A stretch of DNA of 64,000 bases from Phialocephala subalpina (GCA_900073065.1 FJOG01000011.1:1318882-1382881); one strand, 5' to 3'; shown: positions 1 to 11,805, counted from the first letter of the stretch. Numbers and translations: made by a program. Notes: generated from the letters alone by a model not told the origin.

Positions 1-617
1 GGCGAGGCAAGGAGGCTCCCCAGGCGGGCCAAACGCAGGGCAGACTTTCTCCAACGGAGGCTGAGCCGGAGGCGGAACGAGGCAGCACAAGGCTACGGCG
101 GGGTAAGTAAAATACACTAGATCTTTACAATCCCACCATGCTCCTAATTCAAGAACCTACGGGTAAGGCAGACTTTGTGGCTGACACTACTGGTGTAGTC
201 TTACAAGCTACGTTGCATATATCAGCAGCAAGGCGGTGTTTACCAATCAGAAAATAAGTATGACGTTCACCAAAGAATATTCGAGATTCCTACTCGCACA
301 CCCCCATTCTTCCCCAGATGCAAGGTCTTTGCAACTTCAGAATCCCACAAACTACACTTTTATGGAGAAATCTATCACTCCATATCCCTGCTTTGGGTTA
401 ATTTCAACCCTTCTCATGAACCTCTCTGCGGTTTGGAGAATATGACTCATCCGAAGATTAGGAACGGCGATGAGGTATAAAGCTAAGAGCCTGGCCCTGA
501 GCGAATGGTTTAGCCGCTGTCGTATATATAACTAGGAGTGGCAGCTTGAACTTTGCTTTTACTTGAAATATCTCTTTCCTAAATGGCGCGCCCTTTTCGT
601 CCGTCCTAAGTCGCATC
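1..617. other. Upstream region without a recognised gene
   Basis: The first 110 bases are GC-rich with repeated purine-rich GAGG/CGGAGG words. The rest looks like ordinary intergenic DNA leading to the transporter pseudogene. The short open frame at 236-445 has no recognisable domain. I see no RNA gene here. Confidence 0.5.
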
Positions 618-2607
618 ATGGCTAAGCTTGAGCATCCCTATGCCTGGCTCTTCTGCGCCTTCGTAGCACTTGGTGCATGTTTGGTTATGATGGCGTGTAT
701 TTCGCGGGCATCATTGCAATGGACATCTTCATTCAGCACTTCGGAACGAAAGCTGCGGACGGTACCTGCTCTATCGCTTCCTCACAATTGTCCCTCATGG
801 CGTCGGTCATCAATATCGGGGAGCTCGTGGGCTCGTTATCAGCTGCACCGTTGAACGACTACCTTGGTCGGAAAGGTGTATTTCTCGTCGCCTCCACAGT
901 CATCATCGTCGGGGTCATTCTCCAGCTCGCTGCCGAACATCAAACTGGTATGATCATCGGCGGTTGAACCCCTTCTTGGCTACGGCGTAGGAAATCTCTC
1001 TGCGACTTGCCCACTGTACATATGGGTAAGTATCACTGGAGAATTTGGAGGATGCTATTTACTGACCTGCTTCCAGGAAATAGGGCCCACTGCCATCCGC
1101 GACCAGCTCCTCATGTGCAGGCAACTCGTCTTCTCCGTATCTCAAATTATCGCCGCGGCCATCAACCGAGGTACAGAAGGTCTCAACACCACAGTCGCAT
1201 ACCGAGTACCTATGGGCGTGCAAATCATCTTCCCTCTCGTCATGTTAGCGAGTCTATGGTGGGTGCCCGAATCCCCGCGAGGTAAGTGACAATTTTTTTG
1301 AGTACGTTCCTCCTTTCGTGTTGTTTGAGGAGTGATTGCTCCATATGTGCTCTAGCTGTGCTTCAAACGCACTCCTAAGACGTGCATCTGCACTCTTGAA
1401 ACTATACAAAAAAGTCAGCTGACTCCGAAATCTTGACGAGCAGGGTTGCTACGGAAAGGCAAGCAAGATGCTGCCGAGAATGCTCTCCCTCGTGTCCATC
1501 GCGGTGAGAAATATGCTCCGCATAATGACATCCAGGTCCTGAAGAGAGATCTGGATGAAGAGGCTTTGATGGCTTCCGAATCAAAGTGGATTGACTTGAT
1601 TCGGAGAGACGGAAGGTAGTTTATTCTGCCGGTGCGTTGATCGCGCAACAGATCAACAGGATCCAATGGATTTACTATTTTGGAACTGTGTTCTCGAAGT
1701 CGATTGGGTTGGAGGATCCATTTTTGATGACTTTGATTGTCTTCGTAAGTCCATTCGAGGTGCTATCAATGTCTCAACTTTTCCCGGACTCTCTGGGCCT
1801 TGAAGATGTCTAGGCAAAGATGGCACGTTGAGATCCATTCTGCGCGCTTCTCGGACATTCACTGATTTCGTCCAGATCATCCAAGTAGTTGTCGTCTTCG
1901 CCGCCGTCCGCTGCGCCAACAAACTCCCTCGAAGACCCCTCCTCCTCACCACATCAATAATGATGACTATCTCCATCTTCCTAGTCGGCTGTCTCGGCAC
2001 TCCCTCGCCGACATTCGGCAAAGTAATATTTGCATTCATCATCATCGAGATTACGGCGTTCAATTTCACATGGGGACCGCTGGGATGGACGATTGCTTGA
2101 GAGATAGCGGTGGGACGGAATCGGAATAATATTTACGCTGTTTCTGTGGGGTAATTCTAGGTTACTCTTTGGGCTACTGTATTCACTCTCTCCTACCTCG
2201 TACGTTCTGTCTCCTCCTTGTACCTCACTCTTTCCTTACCTCTCTGCTCCCAAAGTCATTAATCTGACGATCACACAGTACTACAACGCGAACCTCGGAC
2301 CAAAAACAGGATTCGTGTACACGGGCCTCTGCTTCATCTCCCTCTCCTACGTCTATTTCTGCGTGGGAGAAGGCACTGGTCGCACAATCGAAGAAATCAA
2401 TGGGTTCTTTATTCATGTAAGTCCACCCTCCCGAGCACTCTCTGTTTTCCCCACCAAGAAATGCTGACTTGTGATGCGATGTAGGGTATTCTAGTAAAGA
2501 AGTGGAGAGATCAACCTCGACTTGAGGAGTATGCAAATAATTCGAAACAAATAGTGGACGGATATGAGAGGAGCTACGAGACGATGCAAGTTGAGAAGAG
2601 TTTGTAG
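618..2607 (+). pseudogene. Disrupted MFS sugar-type transporter
   Basis: Translation in shifting frames gives a typical fungal hexose/maltose-type major facilitator: an N-terminal FGYDGVYFAG segment (from 680), DYLGRKG (loop 2-3), PESPR after TM6 (about 1267), ALIAQQINRIQWIYYFG (TM7), and GPLGWTIA / EIAVGRNRNN near TM10-11, ending at TAG 2605-2607. The chain is broken. One base is missing near 676, between VALG and MFGYDG. TGA interrupts at 965-967, and an extra C at about 971 brings back the first frame. A further frame change lies near 1600-1620, and TGA sits at 2098-2100 inside the conserved GPLGWTIA-EIAVGR block. Apparent introns remain, for example from 1026 to 1077 and near 2130-2280. 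Frame changes plus stops in a family that is normally one open chain of about 500 aa argue for a pseudogene. Sequencing error is less likely because neighbouring housekeeping genes are clean. The original substrate cannot be told. Confidence 0.85.
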
Positions 2608-3868
2608 ATAAAACATAATCCTATTCTCCGAGCTCTAATTGAGCCTGTCCCGTTGAATGCAATTGCACCGACGCTTTGTGAGAGCGAAGGACGGAAATAA
2701 CAAACGTGGAAACAGTGAACGTGAGATGACGTGATCAGTCAGAACTCAATTCAAGAAAGAGCAGAGATATTGCGAGGATCAAAAAGGAAAGGAAGGAACC
2801 AGCCTAGCGCTCGTGCGAGTCTGAAATAGGCAGTAGCGACCAAAAGTGGAAAATGTCTCGGATAGGAGATGACAACGAGGGCATCGAAAATAATCTCGAT
2901 TTTGCAAAGCTACTAGACGAGTAATTGATAGGAAGTGTAATAAGCAGTCTGCAGATATTGAAACAGAGTTTGAGCAATGCTGACGCTGAGATTGGTCAAT
3001 CCAAGCCCAAATCTCAAAAACTCTCCAATTGGTCGACCCCGCAATACGCCGAAAGAACAGCGAAATTGGTCCCCGTGGGGAAAGTAAGCTTCGGAGACTG
3101 AACTCTCGGGGTTTAGGATCCTTCTTGAGTTTGAGCTGACGTGGTGGGCCCAACAGAAGTGTTGCGCTGCATGTTGGGGAAGGGTGAAACTCTACATCTT
3201 CATCTTGCAGCTCATCTTGGCCATTCGTCCCCCAACCGAAACGCGGAGGAGAATGAAAGCAGATCACGACATGTACGCAGAGATGATCAACGAAACTCCA
3301 TTCTCTGCTTACTTGCTCTTTCTTCTCATCTGCCCCTCACCCGTCCCTTATATCTACGACCTTTCATTCGAACTCAACGCAACCATCGACCCAGTCTATA
3401 CCACACATGCAATATACCCACCACCCAACCATGCATCATAACGTCGTTACTCCTCGCTACCCATTCCTTTCTTTTCCGATCATCCAGATCCCATCCATTT
3501 ATCTAATCGCTCCAACCCATTATAAGGGAAGAAAACAGACCCAGACCCAGATCCATGCTGAAAAGGAAGGCTTGAAACGACAAAGGAAAGAAAAACTGTA
3601 CATGTACAATAATAACACGAATTAAAAATTTCAACGCACTCTCCATCCCTATACTGTAGAGAATTTTATGATGCTGGCGGGCTGGCCAGATCAGGTTGTA
3701 GAGAGCGACGACAAATGACACGCCTAACGCCTTGCTTGTGCCGCTGCTTTTCCTCGTTCTCAATCCCAATCTTAAATGCAATTTATCTCCTCTCTCCAAT
3801 TTCGAATCAACTCGCGCTGCTTCGATGTCCAAGAAGGATGAAGAGCGTCGTGAAATGGCAGGCTGGGC
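2608..3868. other. Intergenic region, no gene seen
   Basis: Open frames here (for example 2779-3267 minus, 3141-3506 plus) are low-complexity or lack domain signal. The C- and T-rich tracts at 3330-3530 look like untranslated or promoter DNA. Nothing else is supported. Confidence 0.5.
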
Positions 3869-5880
3869 TTAAATAGCCCAACTACCTCTCCTAGCTCTGA
3901 CGCCCCAAGCACTGGGTCCCATAGCACCATTACTCATGCTCGGATGCTGTCTCGCCCACTCAAGGATATAAATCCTCAACGCTTTCCACCTCTCACAATG
4001 TTCTTCCTCTTTCTCGACTTTCCCATCCGTCGTATGCCCATTCGAAAGTCCAATATGACCCTTGACATGCTTCTTCTGATCATCAACTCTCAGGTCACCT
4101 TCCGAGATCCTGCTGATCCTCGCTAGTTCTTCGTCGTATTGGCGAGCCAAGGAGGGGTAGCCTAGCGAGAGGTAATTATACACCTGCGTCACGAACGTAT
4201 CGTCGAATTCCTGCAGAAGCGCCTCTTCCATCTTATTCCTCGAAACCTCGGCCTTCAGTCTCTCGTCTAGACCAGTGATCATTCTTACCCCACCTTCATG
4301 CGCATGTCCATTCGTCTTGAGCGGGCTCTTAGCTCCCGCTCCCGGGATCTCGCTAGCGAACGCGGAAGAAAACGGGTCAGCGGGTGTATCAGTACGTGGG
4401 GTCTGGATAAGCGCTGGTCCTTTCATAGTGTTTGGACTGAGGAACACACCAGGTTCGTCTGCCACGCAGTATCCGCCCCAGAGACCACCACCTGTTTCGC
4501 TGCGATTGGGTTCGATGTCCATTCTTTGGTCGGTCTCGAACTTTGTGGCTTTGGGAGACGGACACATCCGGAACTTGAGGTCTCCACCGAGCATTGGTGG
4601 TGATGCAGCTGAACGCATGCGTGCCAGCTCTGCTTCCTTCTGGGTATCATTGGGGTCGTCTCCACGTGCAAAAGCAGCGTTCTTGACGGTCATTCCGTTG
4701 GTCCAGAAGGGGTCCTTGAATGAGGGCTGGGTTGCCTCGGCTGCCACTTTCTTGTTTGTCTCATCTTCTCGCAGTCGATTGAGCTTCTCCTGGTGCTGTT
4801 GCATCTCCTTCGCTGCCCATCCGACTTCTGTAGACTTGCGCCGTAGTAATTTGATCGGAGGGTCATCAATCCCCAAGAGGCCCACGCCCTCGACGGATTC
4901 CTCATCTGAAGCCCCTTCTATCTCCCGGTCGTAGAAATGTTCCACTATCTCGTGCATAGACTCGTTCGGGAAGGCAGCCAAAGCTTGTTCCCGTAACTGC
5001 TTCTCTGCTGCTTTTGCTGCAAGAGCAAGCAGGTACCCCGAAAATCGATCATCACAGCTTTCTCTTGTGCGTGCCAATTGTAACCTCATCTGTGAATCCT
5101 CCGAGGACCCATATGATCCTGTGAGCGACGGTGTGCCATCCTCATAATCCGAGCCCTCCTCGTCTGAATTGGGATCGGAGGGTATAGCTTCCAGTTCAGG
5201 TTGGAAGGAATTTTGTCTTGTGCTTCGTCTCGTGTTCGGGTGGGGTCGCATGGAGGGCTGTCTTCGAGGAGGTAAGGGCGGTATAGTGTGAATGGTAATA
5301 TAGTTCCCGTTGGGAGTATTGACGGGTGGAATGGGAACGACGGGAGGGCGGACCTTTCGTTTCGGTCGTGTGTATATATTTGGCACTCCAGGAGTGAGGT
5401 CAGTCTGTTGGGAGCATCGTGGTCAGTATACAGAAAGATAGGCAAGCTTGTGTCACGTACCTTATCTGTGGGCAGAGTAGCCGGTCTTGTGTCACCAGCC
5501 TTCTTGGATCTCTTGGTTGTCTCAATCAGCTCTGGCACGAACTTTCTCCTGGGCTTGGGTGTCTCCTCTGATGGCGAGTCTATAGGAATTGAGACGGGGG
5601 TAGGTTCTGGTGTAGGTAATGGGTTGGCAGCTTGTCTGCTGCTCTTAAATGTCGTCTCGACTGGTTGCGGCACAAAGCGCCTCTTTGCCGGAGCAAAGTC
5701 CTTCTTTTCGACGGCAGATTCATTCTCGAACTGGGCCTCCTCTTTCTTACTGCTTCGAGTGATGGTTTCCACTGGCTCAACAGCGAATCGTCGAACCTTC
5801 TTCACCGTGGTCTCGACTGGGGTCGGTGGGAATCGCCTCGAGGTTGGCGGGGGTGAGGATTCCGTCATTGTGAAGCTCAT
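3869..5880 (-). CDS. Conserved disordered fungal protein, 651 aa
   Basis: Two exons on the minus strand, 5461-5880 and 3869-5404, are joined over a 56-bp GT-AG intron (5405-5460), giving 651 aa. The start chosen is the ATG at 5880; a second ATG lies four codons later. The first 140 residues carry four copies of a short motif, [RK][RK]F-x(2-3)-P-[VL]-[VI]-E-T-[TI], each followed by basic residues. The middle is acidic and Ser-rich and rich in charged helix-like segments. The C-terminal third (about residues 530-650) looks folded, with LLQEFDDTFVTQVYNYLSLG and a Trp-rich end (ALRIYILEWARQH). I recognise no named domain. The pattern of a disordered motif-bearing N-terminus and a conserved helical C-terminus suggests a scaffold or regulatory protein, but the function is unknown. 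Confidence 0.75.
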
Positions 5881-7277
5881 GGATTGGCGAACGAGAAACC
5901 GGTCGTCTCTGTTCAATGTCTGTATTTTCGTGAATAATTTGACGCATTCCCTTGGTAATAGATTGCGTACTTGTGATCAAAGAACGGTGAGCTGTGGTTG
6001 CTCGTGCGCTCTCCCTGGCGGTCGAATGTGTACGCCAATCTATGGTTCAACAGCGGGACGAGCAGCCAGTCACGAATCGGAAGCCCTCAACCGGTAGTGG
6101 CATGCAGCAGACACCACATGCAATTCTCAACCATCGCACGAGGTTTGAGCGACTGCGGGGACGGGTATGTAGGTACGTAAGAAGAGAAGAGGAGGAGCAG
6201 TAGTCAGGGACGCAGGACAGAAATTTGTATATCACGCGGAGGAGGTCGTGGTCGAGAAAGATAGCAGAGGTCTAGACGTGGAAATTGGCCTAGCGCGAAT
6301 TGGCCATGCCTCGTGTCGGCGGGGAATTATGAGGTGAGGTTTATGCGGGCGGTGACTTTCAAGGTTGATATCAGACGGCGGTGTTCAAATCGTGCAGACA
6401 CCACCAAAAATGCAGAATGTTTTCAAAACCTTGGGATATTAGACGGTGCACCTGCCCTTAGAGTTCGATTCATACGGAATGCAATTATATTTTCAATAGT
6501 GTGTGGAGCCGCTGTTAGTATAAATAGCTCCAGCTCATCAAAAGCATGGAGGTTGGAAGTTGGAAGAGGCTCCATTTATTCCAAAGCAGGTATCGCGGGC
6601 GCCGTTTCATTTCACCTTGAGACATCTACTTTTGAGAATTAGAGAGTTAGCGCTCTTCAGCTACATCTTTTTCGTGGCAGAAAAGCCTCGCGTCAACGTC
6701 GAGGCTATATTTCATTGCTGCCCGAGACACCCGCTCAGAGCTAGTTCACAACGTGCTCCCTTTCCCAAGTCATTTTCTGAGTTGCCAATTGACAAGATAG
6801 TTGTCTCTTGAGTCGAAACGTAATGGACGAATCGTGATTCGAAGCGGTTGCGTCGATGAGAATCGAGCTCATTACTGTTACACATCACGTCTTTTCTCGA
6901 GTCAAGGCCAAGAAGCACAAATTGCCCATGTGAGAACATACATCAAACACATTATTATTTATTATGTACTCACAAAGCCTCTCAGGGCTCCACGTCATGA
7001 CCGCAAAGTCCCCTCCCATTGTCAACGCCGATCCTCTAAGGTCCCCATGACTGACAGCGGAAGCTAAGAGGTGCATGAACGAACGAAGAACAAATGCAAC
7101 GAGTCCAAGCATGCATAGCCCAATAAAAGTACAAGAAACGAAAGTGCCGAATGTCCTCCATCAACGAAAAGAAGCCCCTTTCGCAATGTACGTAAATGCA
7201 ACCCTAAACCCATGTACTGGAAGAGAAAGTCCGCGATATAGAAAAAATTTCAACTTGATTCCGCAATACGGCTCCGC
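5881..7277. other. Intergenic region, no gene seen
   Basis: About 1.4 kb between the diverging 5' end of the 651-aa gene and the 3' end of the PI synthase gene. Short open frames on both strands show no domain, no plausible splice chain and no repeat structure. Confidence 0.5.
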
Positions 7278-8316
7278 TCACTTCTGCTTCCGCTTTCTTG
7301 GCAGCCCGGCTGCTCTCCTTGCTGCGATGTCTCCTTCAGCCAACCATCTGCTGGCTTTGACCAATTGTACGACATTGATGAATTGCTTCATGAACATGAT
7401 GGGGAAGCTGACACCAGCAATGACCCATGGCACAAATGAATCCATCTTGTTTGCTCTTGCCAACTCCAATGCAGCCGCACTGTGGGGATTAAGGAAAAGC
7501 GACGCTCCTGGTTGTGCCGGGCTCCCAGGCTGGAAGGAGGCCCCTGTGGTGCCATTATTCGTAACTTGTAGGAGGGATGGCGAAAGGAAGGGCGAGGAGA
7601 AAGAAAGGAGGTATAGGGCGATGAAGAAGACTTCGTTCAATGCGCAGAAAAGGAAAAGAACCGTCTGCGGATCTGATTAGCATCCATGCCGATTTTTGGC
7701 AAGGGGTATGTAAGTACCTTGTTCGTGTAATACAAATTCAAGATGTAGCTCCTGCTCTTGTCGACGGCCTTATGACTCGTGTCCGATCCACCCATAGCTA
7801 GAGTCGCATACATGTGAACGTAGTGACTGGCCAAATCCAAGGAGATGAGGCCCTGGAAAATGATTGCCCATCTGGGGAATGCTGATCCCAAGAAGACTAG
7901 TAGACAGGCGGTTGTGCAACGATCAGTCACCATGTCCAGAACAGCTCCAAATCGTGTAGATTGTTCGAAGTATCTCGCGGCATATCCATCCAGAGCATCG
8001 AGTAAGCAGGATACGCTGTACAGTATGGAGCAGGTTCGCGGATGCAGCGGCATGTAGTATAAGGACGCGAATGCCAGGACGATTCGAGCATACCCTAGAA
8101 GAGGTTAGCACAGCTCGCAGAATTCGAATACTTTCAGAAAATACCAATCAAGTTGGGCCAGAACAGGAAAATGTTCTCCCTGGGATAATCATCCTTGGCA
8201 GATGCATGTGCCTTCCCATTGCCATTCATGATGACTTGCTCCTCTCGAGGAGCTGGTGTAGGTGTAGCCGGCGAAGAAATGGCGGCCGCTTGCCTTCGGG
8301 TTCGCACACTCGACAT
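7278..8316 (-). CDS. PIS1: CDP-diacylglycerol-inositol 3-phosphatidyltransferase (PI synthase)
   Basis: This enzyme makes phosphatidylinositol from CDP-diacylglycerol and myo-inositol in the endoplasmic reticulum membrane. Three exons (8145-8316, 7718-8094, 7278-7664) with GT-AG introns 8095-8144 and 7665-7717 give 311 aa in one frame. Exon 2 carries the full CDP-alcohol phosphotransferase signature D-G-x2-A-R-x8-G-x3-D-x3-D (DGYAAR...FGAVLDMVTD). Several membrane segments follow, and the chain ends in a basic tail (RRAAGLPRKRKQK). The N-terminal 45 residues are polar and Ala/Pro-rich, longer than in yeast Pis1 (about 220 aa). The start is the ATG at 8316. All key residues are present, so it should be active. 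Confidence 0.93.
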
Positions 8317-9739
8317 GACACTGTGATGTTTTCTCCTTTCGAGTCCCTCTTTGTACGCTGTCGCGTGTCTTGCTTTTGCTGACGAAATGGGCTATTTGTA
8401 GACGTTTGATTTACTTTCGTCGGAACCCCTAGAGTTTAGACGAATAAGCGGTGTTCCAAATGTCCTAGAAATGTAGATATCGAATTAAAGGTCGGAAACG
8501 AGGTTATCGTAAGCAGAAGTTTAAGGAAGGTGGTGAAGTTGGATCGCGTGTGAAGGTTGCTTGTCCTTATCGCTGAGAGATCCTCAGAATTATTTGGCTC
8601 CGCCGGACCTTTCGGCAGCGGCCTAGAGAATTGGCAGGGGTGGTGCGTAATCTTCTGATTTGACCACTTCTGTCCGTAACACCACCGGTATCACCACGTC
8701 GAGAAACTTTCACCTGATGGTTTGTATGTTTGGTACAGTTTTTGAACTTGATTTGGAGACAAAACATAAGTTTCTCGAAGCTGGTTCATTTTGAAAGATG
8801 GCATGATGTCAAGTGAATCACGTGCCAGCTTCGTGTTTACACAATGCATCCCTTTTCGTGTTTGATAAAGGTTCGGATCATTGCTTGTTCCCTTGGAAAT
8901 GGGGCTGGAGTGTTCTTCTCTTCCACTCCTTAGTTCAGCTCATTGCGTTGTGGTTTTCTTCTTCTTCAATACTACAGCATACCGTAGCATCAGCTACGGT
9001 ATCTCAATTACATATAGAACTAGGTTGGTTTGAATTCACAGAGCAGTGTCTTATATCGAGCTGGAGCTCATGTATCACTTATCATATGTTTCTGCTTCGA
9101 ATTCCGGTCGTGAGAGATGTTCTGTGGACTTGTCAAGTGACGAATGTACATCGAGGAGCTTCTCAGGTAGCAAGCGTGAAAATACACAAGTTTTCTATTA
9201 CTAACCAACATTGTCCCTCTTCTGCTGCTGGTCCGAATTGTATGCTCTAGGTCATAAATTAGCTTGTACTGCATCATTCACGTTGCTCAGAATCCTCCAA
9301 TATACCCAGCGGTGACATCTAGATTAGAATGTCGGACCTTGGAAAAAGATTTTGAAGCCCGTCCAATGACGGGGTCTGTCTCGATATTTCATGACACATC
9401 CCGTTCTTCTCCAAACGCAGAGGTATTCTTTCTTCTCGTACTTCCACATGTAAGGCTGTGGCAGAATCACATTTCCTGCAGCCACATGACGTGGCGAGCG
9501 ATGTTGCACAACTTACCGCCCGATCGATAGGAGTGCTTTCTCCGCATCTCAACGACGAGTCCAGTATAACTCTAGAAAAAGCATTTGATGCTGTTAGACT
9601 AAGTACAAATCCGTCGTCCAATTTAAACCCTTCCACGCCTCCGATTTACGAATCACTTCATTTTCCAATCCAAGGCTCCCCAGCCTGATCCTCCGTCACC
9701 AAAACCACCATCGCAACAAGTCGTAGCCTCGATATCACC
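8317..9739. other. Intergenic region, no gene seen
   Basis: The promoter side of the PI synthase gene and the upstream region of the next small membrane protein. Open frames at 8813-9250 and 9319-9636 show no domain or conserved look. Just before 9740 lies the CAAGGCTCC-CAGCCT element described separately. Confidence 0.5.
9672..9687 (+). promoter_or_regulatory. Upstream element shared by two small membrane-protein genes
   Basis: CAAGGCTCCCCAGCCT lies about 53 bp before the ATG at 9740. Nearly the same string (CAAGGCTCCACAGCCT) lies before the ATG at 10477. The match fits duplicated 5' DNA; a factor-binding role is only inferred. Confidence 0.4.
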
Positions 9740-10078
9740 ATGGCGCCTCAACAAAACGGCTCAGCTCTTATCATTATCATCATCGTTGGTTTCGTAGTGG
9801 GCTTCACGACCTTTATGGCCCTGACCGACCCCCTCCCGATCGAGATCATCTGGGGAATCACTCTCGGAAGTTGTGCGCTTATCTTGATCGGAGGTGGGAT
9901 CTTTTGGGTTTTGCGGCGTTTCAATATAATTCCTACTGTTGCTGAATGGCGACGAGCTCGTAGGGAGAGGAGGGAAAGGGAGAGGGAGGAGGATTTGGAG
10001 AGGAGGAGGGTGGCTGCTATGATTGTTGACGTGGAGGCTGTTTCTTTGCCGGATGAGGCACATGTGAGGAGGTGGTGA
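9740..10078 (+). CDS. Small two-pass membrane protein with Arg/Glu tail, 112 aa
   Basis: This is a single-exon gene of unknown function. Residues about 9-28 (IIIIIVGFVVGFTTFMAL) and 37-57 (IIWGITLGSCALILIGGGIF) form two hydrophobic helices. They are followed by a strongly charged cytosol-like tail (RRARRERREREREEDLERRR) that probably forms a helix, and a short acidic end. The next gene (10477-10863) has the same plan, and the two share an upstream sequence, so they look like diverged tandem paralogues. No catalytic motif is visible. Confidence 0.6.
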   Translation: MAPQQNGSALIIIIIVGFVVGFTTFMALTDPLPIEIIWGITLGSCALILIGGGIFWVLRRFNIIPTVAEWRRARRERREREREEDLERRRVAAMIVDVEAVSLPDEAHVRRW

Positions 10079-10413
10079 GAGGCAGGTAACTCAGTTCTAT
10101 AGTTGGAGGATTGTATCTGGATTTCTTTGGCGTCTTGTCATCCTCAAGGTCAAATAATAAGAGCTCACGGAGGAACAAGGCTGCGGTGGTGGCAGGGCTC
10201 GGTGAACAACCTTGCACAATCTACGCCCGACAAATGTGCGTTGGTATGTAATTACTATCTCCTCAGCTTCAAAATGTAAATGATAACTTTGTCTCTAGTA
10301 ATGCAGCTAAGGCATCGAAGTAAATGTAAATATCGTTACTCAATTCATTACGTTCTCTTAGCCTCAAAAATTTCCAATCCACAGAGGCCTGGGCCTGAGT
10401 TCTCCCATATCCA

Positions 10414-10429
10414 ACACAAGGCTCCACAG
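10414..10429 (+). promoter_or_regulatory. Second copy of the shared upstream element
   Basis: CAAGGCTCCACAGCCT sits about 48 bp before the ATG at 10477. It differs by one base from the element before the neighbouring gene at 9740. Confidence 0.4.
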
Positions 10430-10476
10430 CCTTCACTCCAGCAACTCGTTCTCAAATCAACACCCCGCACTTCATC

Positions 10477-10863
10477 ATGTCGCTGCACAAACTCCTTCCC
10501 CATCTACTTCTCGGCATCCTCATAACCATAACCGGCACAACCCTAACAACCTACTCAATAACCACCAGCTACTACCACATCCGCCGACCCGTCGTTTGCG
10601 GAATCATAGGTGGAATCGGGGGTCTCTTGGTCTTGGTTGGACTCGGATACCTACTCTTCAATATCATACGAGCTTCGATGATAGAGCGAAATCGGAAACG
10701 CAGGAAGGACGAGAGACGATTGCGAAGAAATCAAAGGGTGAGAGGTGGTCAGCGGACGTATCATGAACGTGATCTTGAGTTGGGGAGGAGCGAGAGACCG
10801 GGACCTCCAAGATCAAGACCAAGACCGAGAGTTGGAAGTGTGGCAGTTGAAGCGAGAGTGTGA
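10477..10863 (+). CDS. Small two-pass membrane protein with Arg-rich tail, 128 aa
   Basis: A single-exon gene of unknown function. Two hydrophobic stretches (residues about 6-27 and 39-65, the latter Gly-rich: GIIGGIGGLLVLVGLGYLLF) precede an Arg-rich, Pro-containing tail of about 60 residues. The topology and gene size match the neighbour at 9740-10078, although primary sequence identity is low. Both start about 50 bp after an almost identical 16-bp element. A tandem duplication followed by fast divergence is the simplest reading. Confidence 0.6.
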   Translation: MSLHKLLPHLLLGILITITGTTLTTYSITTSYYHIRRPVVCGIIGGIGGLLVLVGLGYLLFNIIRASMIERNRKRRKDERRLRRNQRVRGGQRTYHERDLELGRSERPGPPRSRPRPRVGSVAVEARV

Positions 10864-11199
10864 GGTAACGAGAGGGTTTTGAGCTTTGGTGAGGCGCAGG
10901 TGTTGGGACCTGGGGTCTGGCGACGGCTATAGATGAAGCCTCTTCGAATGTTGATAATTTCTCGTCTACCCTTGTCCGCACCCTTCTTCTCGACAACCAC
11001 TTCAACTCGTTGCGATCCTTCGCATTCTCTCCAGTAAAGGTGGCTTCCCGTTTCTCGCCTCTCGTGGAAGCGAGCCCTGTTATAGCTGCTGCTCTTCTGT
11101 TCCATCGCACTCGCCATCTTCGTCGCTCTCGAAACCACAAACAGAAGCAACTCACCACCTCTTTCCTCAGCCGCAAATGCATCGCACACAAGCAAGCCC
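10864..11199. other. Intergenic region, no gene seen
   Basis: C/T-rich DNA that probably contains the 5' leader of the 201-aa gene. No domain-bearing frame was found. Confidence 0.45.
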
Positions 11200-11805
11200 A
11201 TGACACCCCACCTGCCATTTCCATATCCTCCCGGCCTCGACAAAGAGCCTACGCAGCGTCTGGAGCCTTTGAATTTAGGCTGCTCAAACACTGTCATGTG
11301 CTGGCCTAGCGTTGGCGGAATCACCGTCATCGAGCGGGTGCACAGCGTCGAGCTTGATCTATTAGGTCTTGATCCGTTCAACGCCGTTGAGAGCACCTAC
11401 AATACCACGGAAGAAGATGAATTTTGCCGAAAGCTACGACTTGTTGGAGGAAAGTGGTGGAAGATTTATATTGACTTCACCAATACTACTCAAGCTGTTG
11501 AAAGAAACTTGAGAAGGATGACACCTGAAGAGGAGCAGGTGTTGTATCTGGGATGGCTGAAGTCTCGCTGCGTGTGGGTGATTGGGTTGGAGGACCAAAA
11601 CATCTTCTGGAAGGGGTTTGATCGAGCTAGGAATGCGCATATGGTGGAGGAGCGGTGCATGGCGTTGGAAATGTCAGGGTTACCGTCTTTGAGAATCCAG
11701 AGGATTGCGAATATGCGAAACCTTTATTGGATGGGTTTGGAGAGGAAAAGAAAGACCTTGCTGAGGATGATCGAGTGTTTGGAGAACTCTGGTAAGACCT
11801 GTTGA
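11200..11805 (+). CDS. Hypothetical protein, 201 aa
   Basis: A single open frame from ATG 11200 to TGA 11805 with no recognised family. It is rich in aromatic and charged residues, with segments such as GGKWWKIYIDF, GWLKSRCVWVIGLED and FWKGFDRARNAHMVEERC. These look like a compact helical protein rather than random translation. A run of positively charged helices closes the chain. There is no signal peptide and no membrane segment. It ends about 115 bp before the first copy of a 250-bp duplication, which may mean nothing for the gene itself. Confidence 0.5.
   Translation: MTPHLPFPYPPGLDKEPTQRLEPLNLGCSNTVMCWPSVGGITVIERVHSVELDLLGLDPFNAVESTYNTTEEDEFCRKLRLVGGKWWKIYIDFTNTTQAVERNLRRMTPEEEQVLYLGWLKSRCVWVIGLEDQNIFWKGFDRARNAHMVEERCMALEMSGLPSLRIQRIANMRNLYWMGLERKRKTLLRMIECLENSGKTC

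Noticed and set aside
4275..4934. 219-codon plus-strand frame
   Set aside because: Antisense to the 651-aa gene. It only mirrors the codon bias of that gene and has no domain.
5288..6097. 269-codon plus-strand frame
   Set aside because: Antisense to the first exon of the 651-aa gene, running over its intron; composition is the complement of a Ser/Thr/Pro-rich protein.
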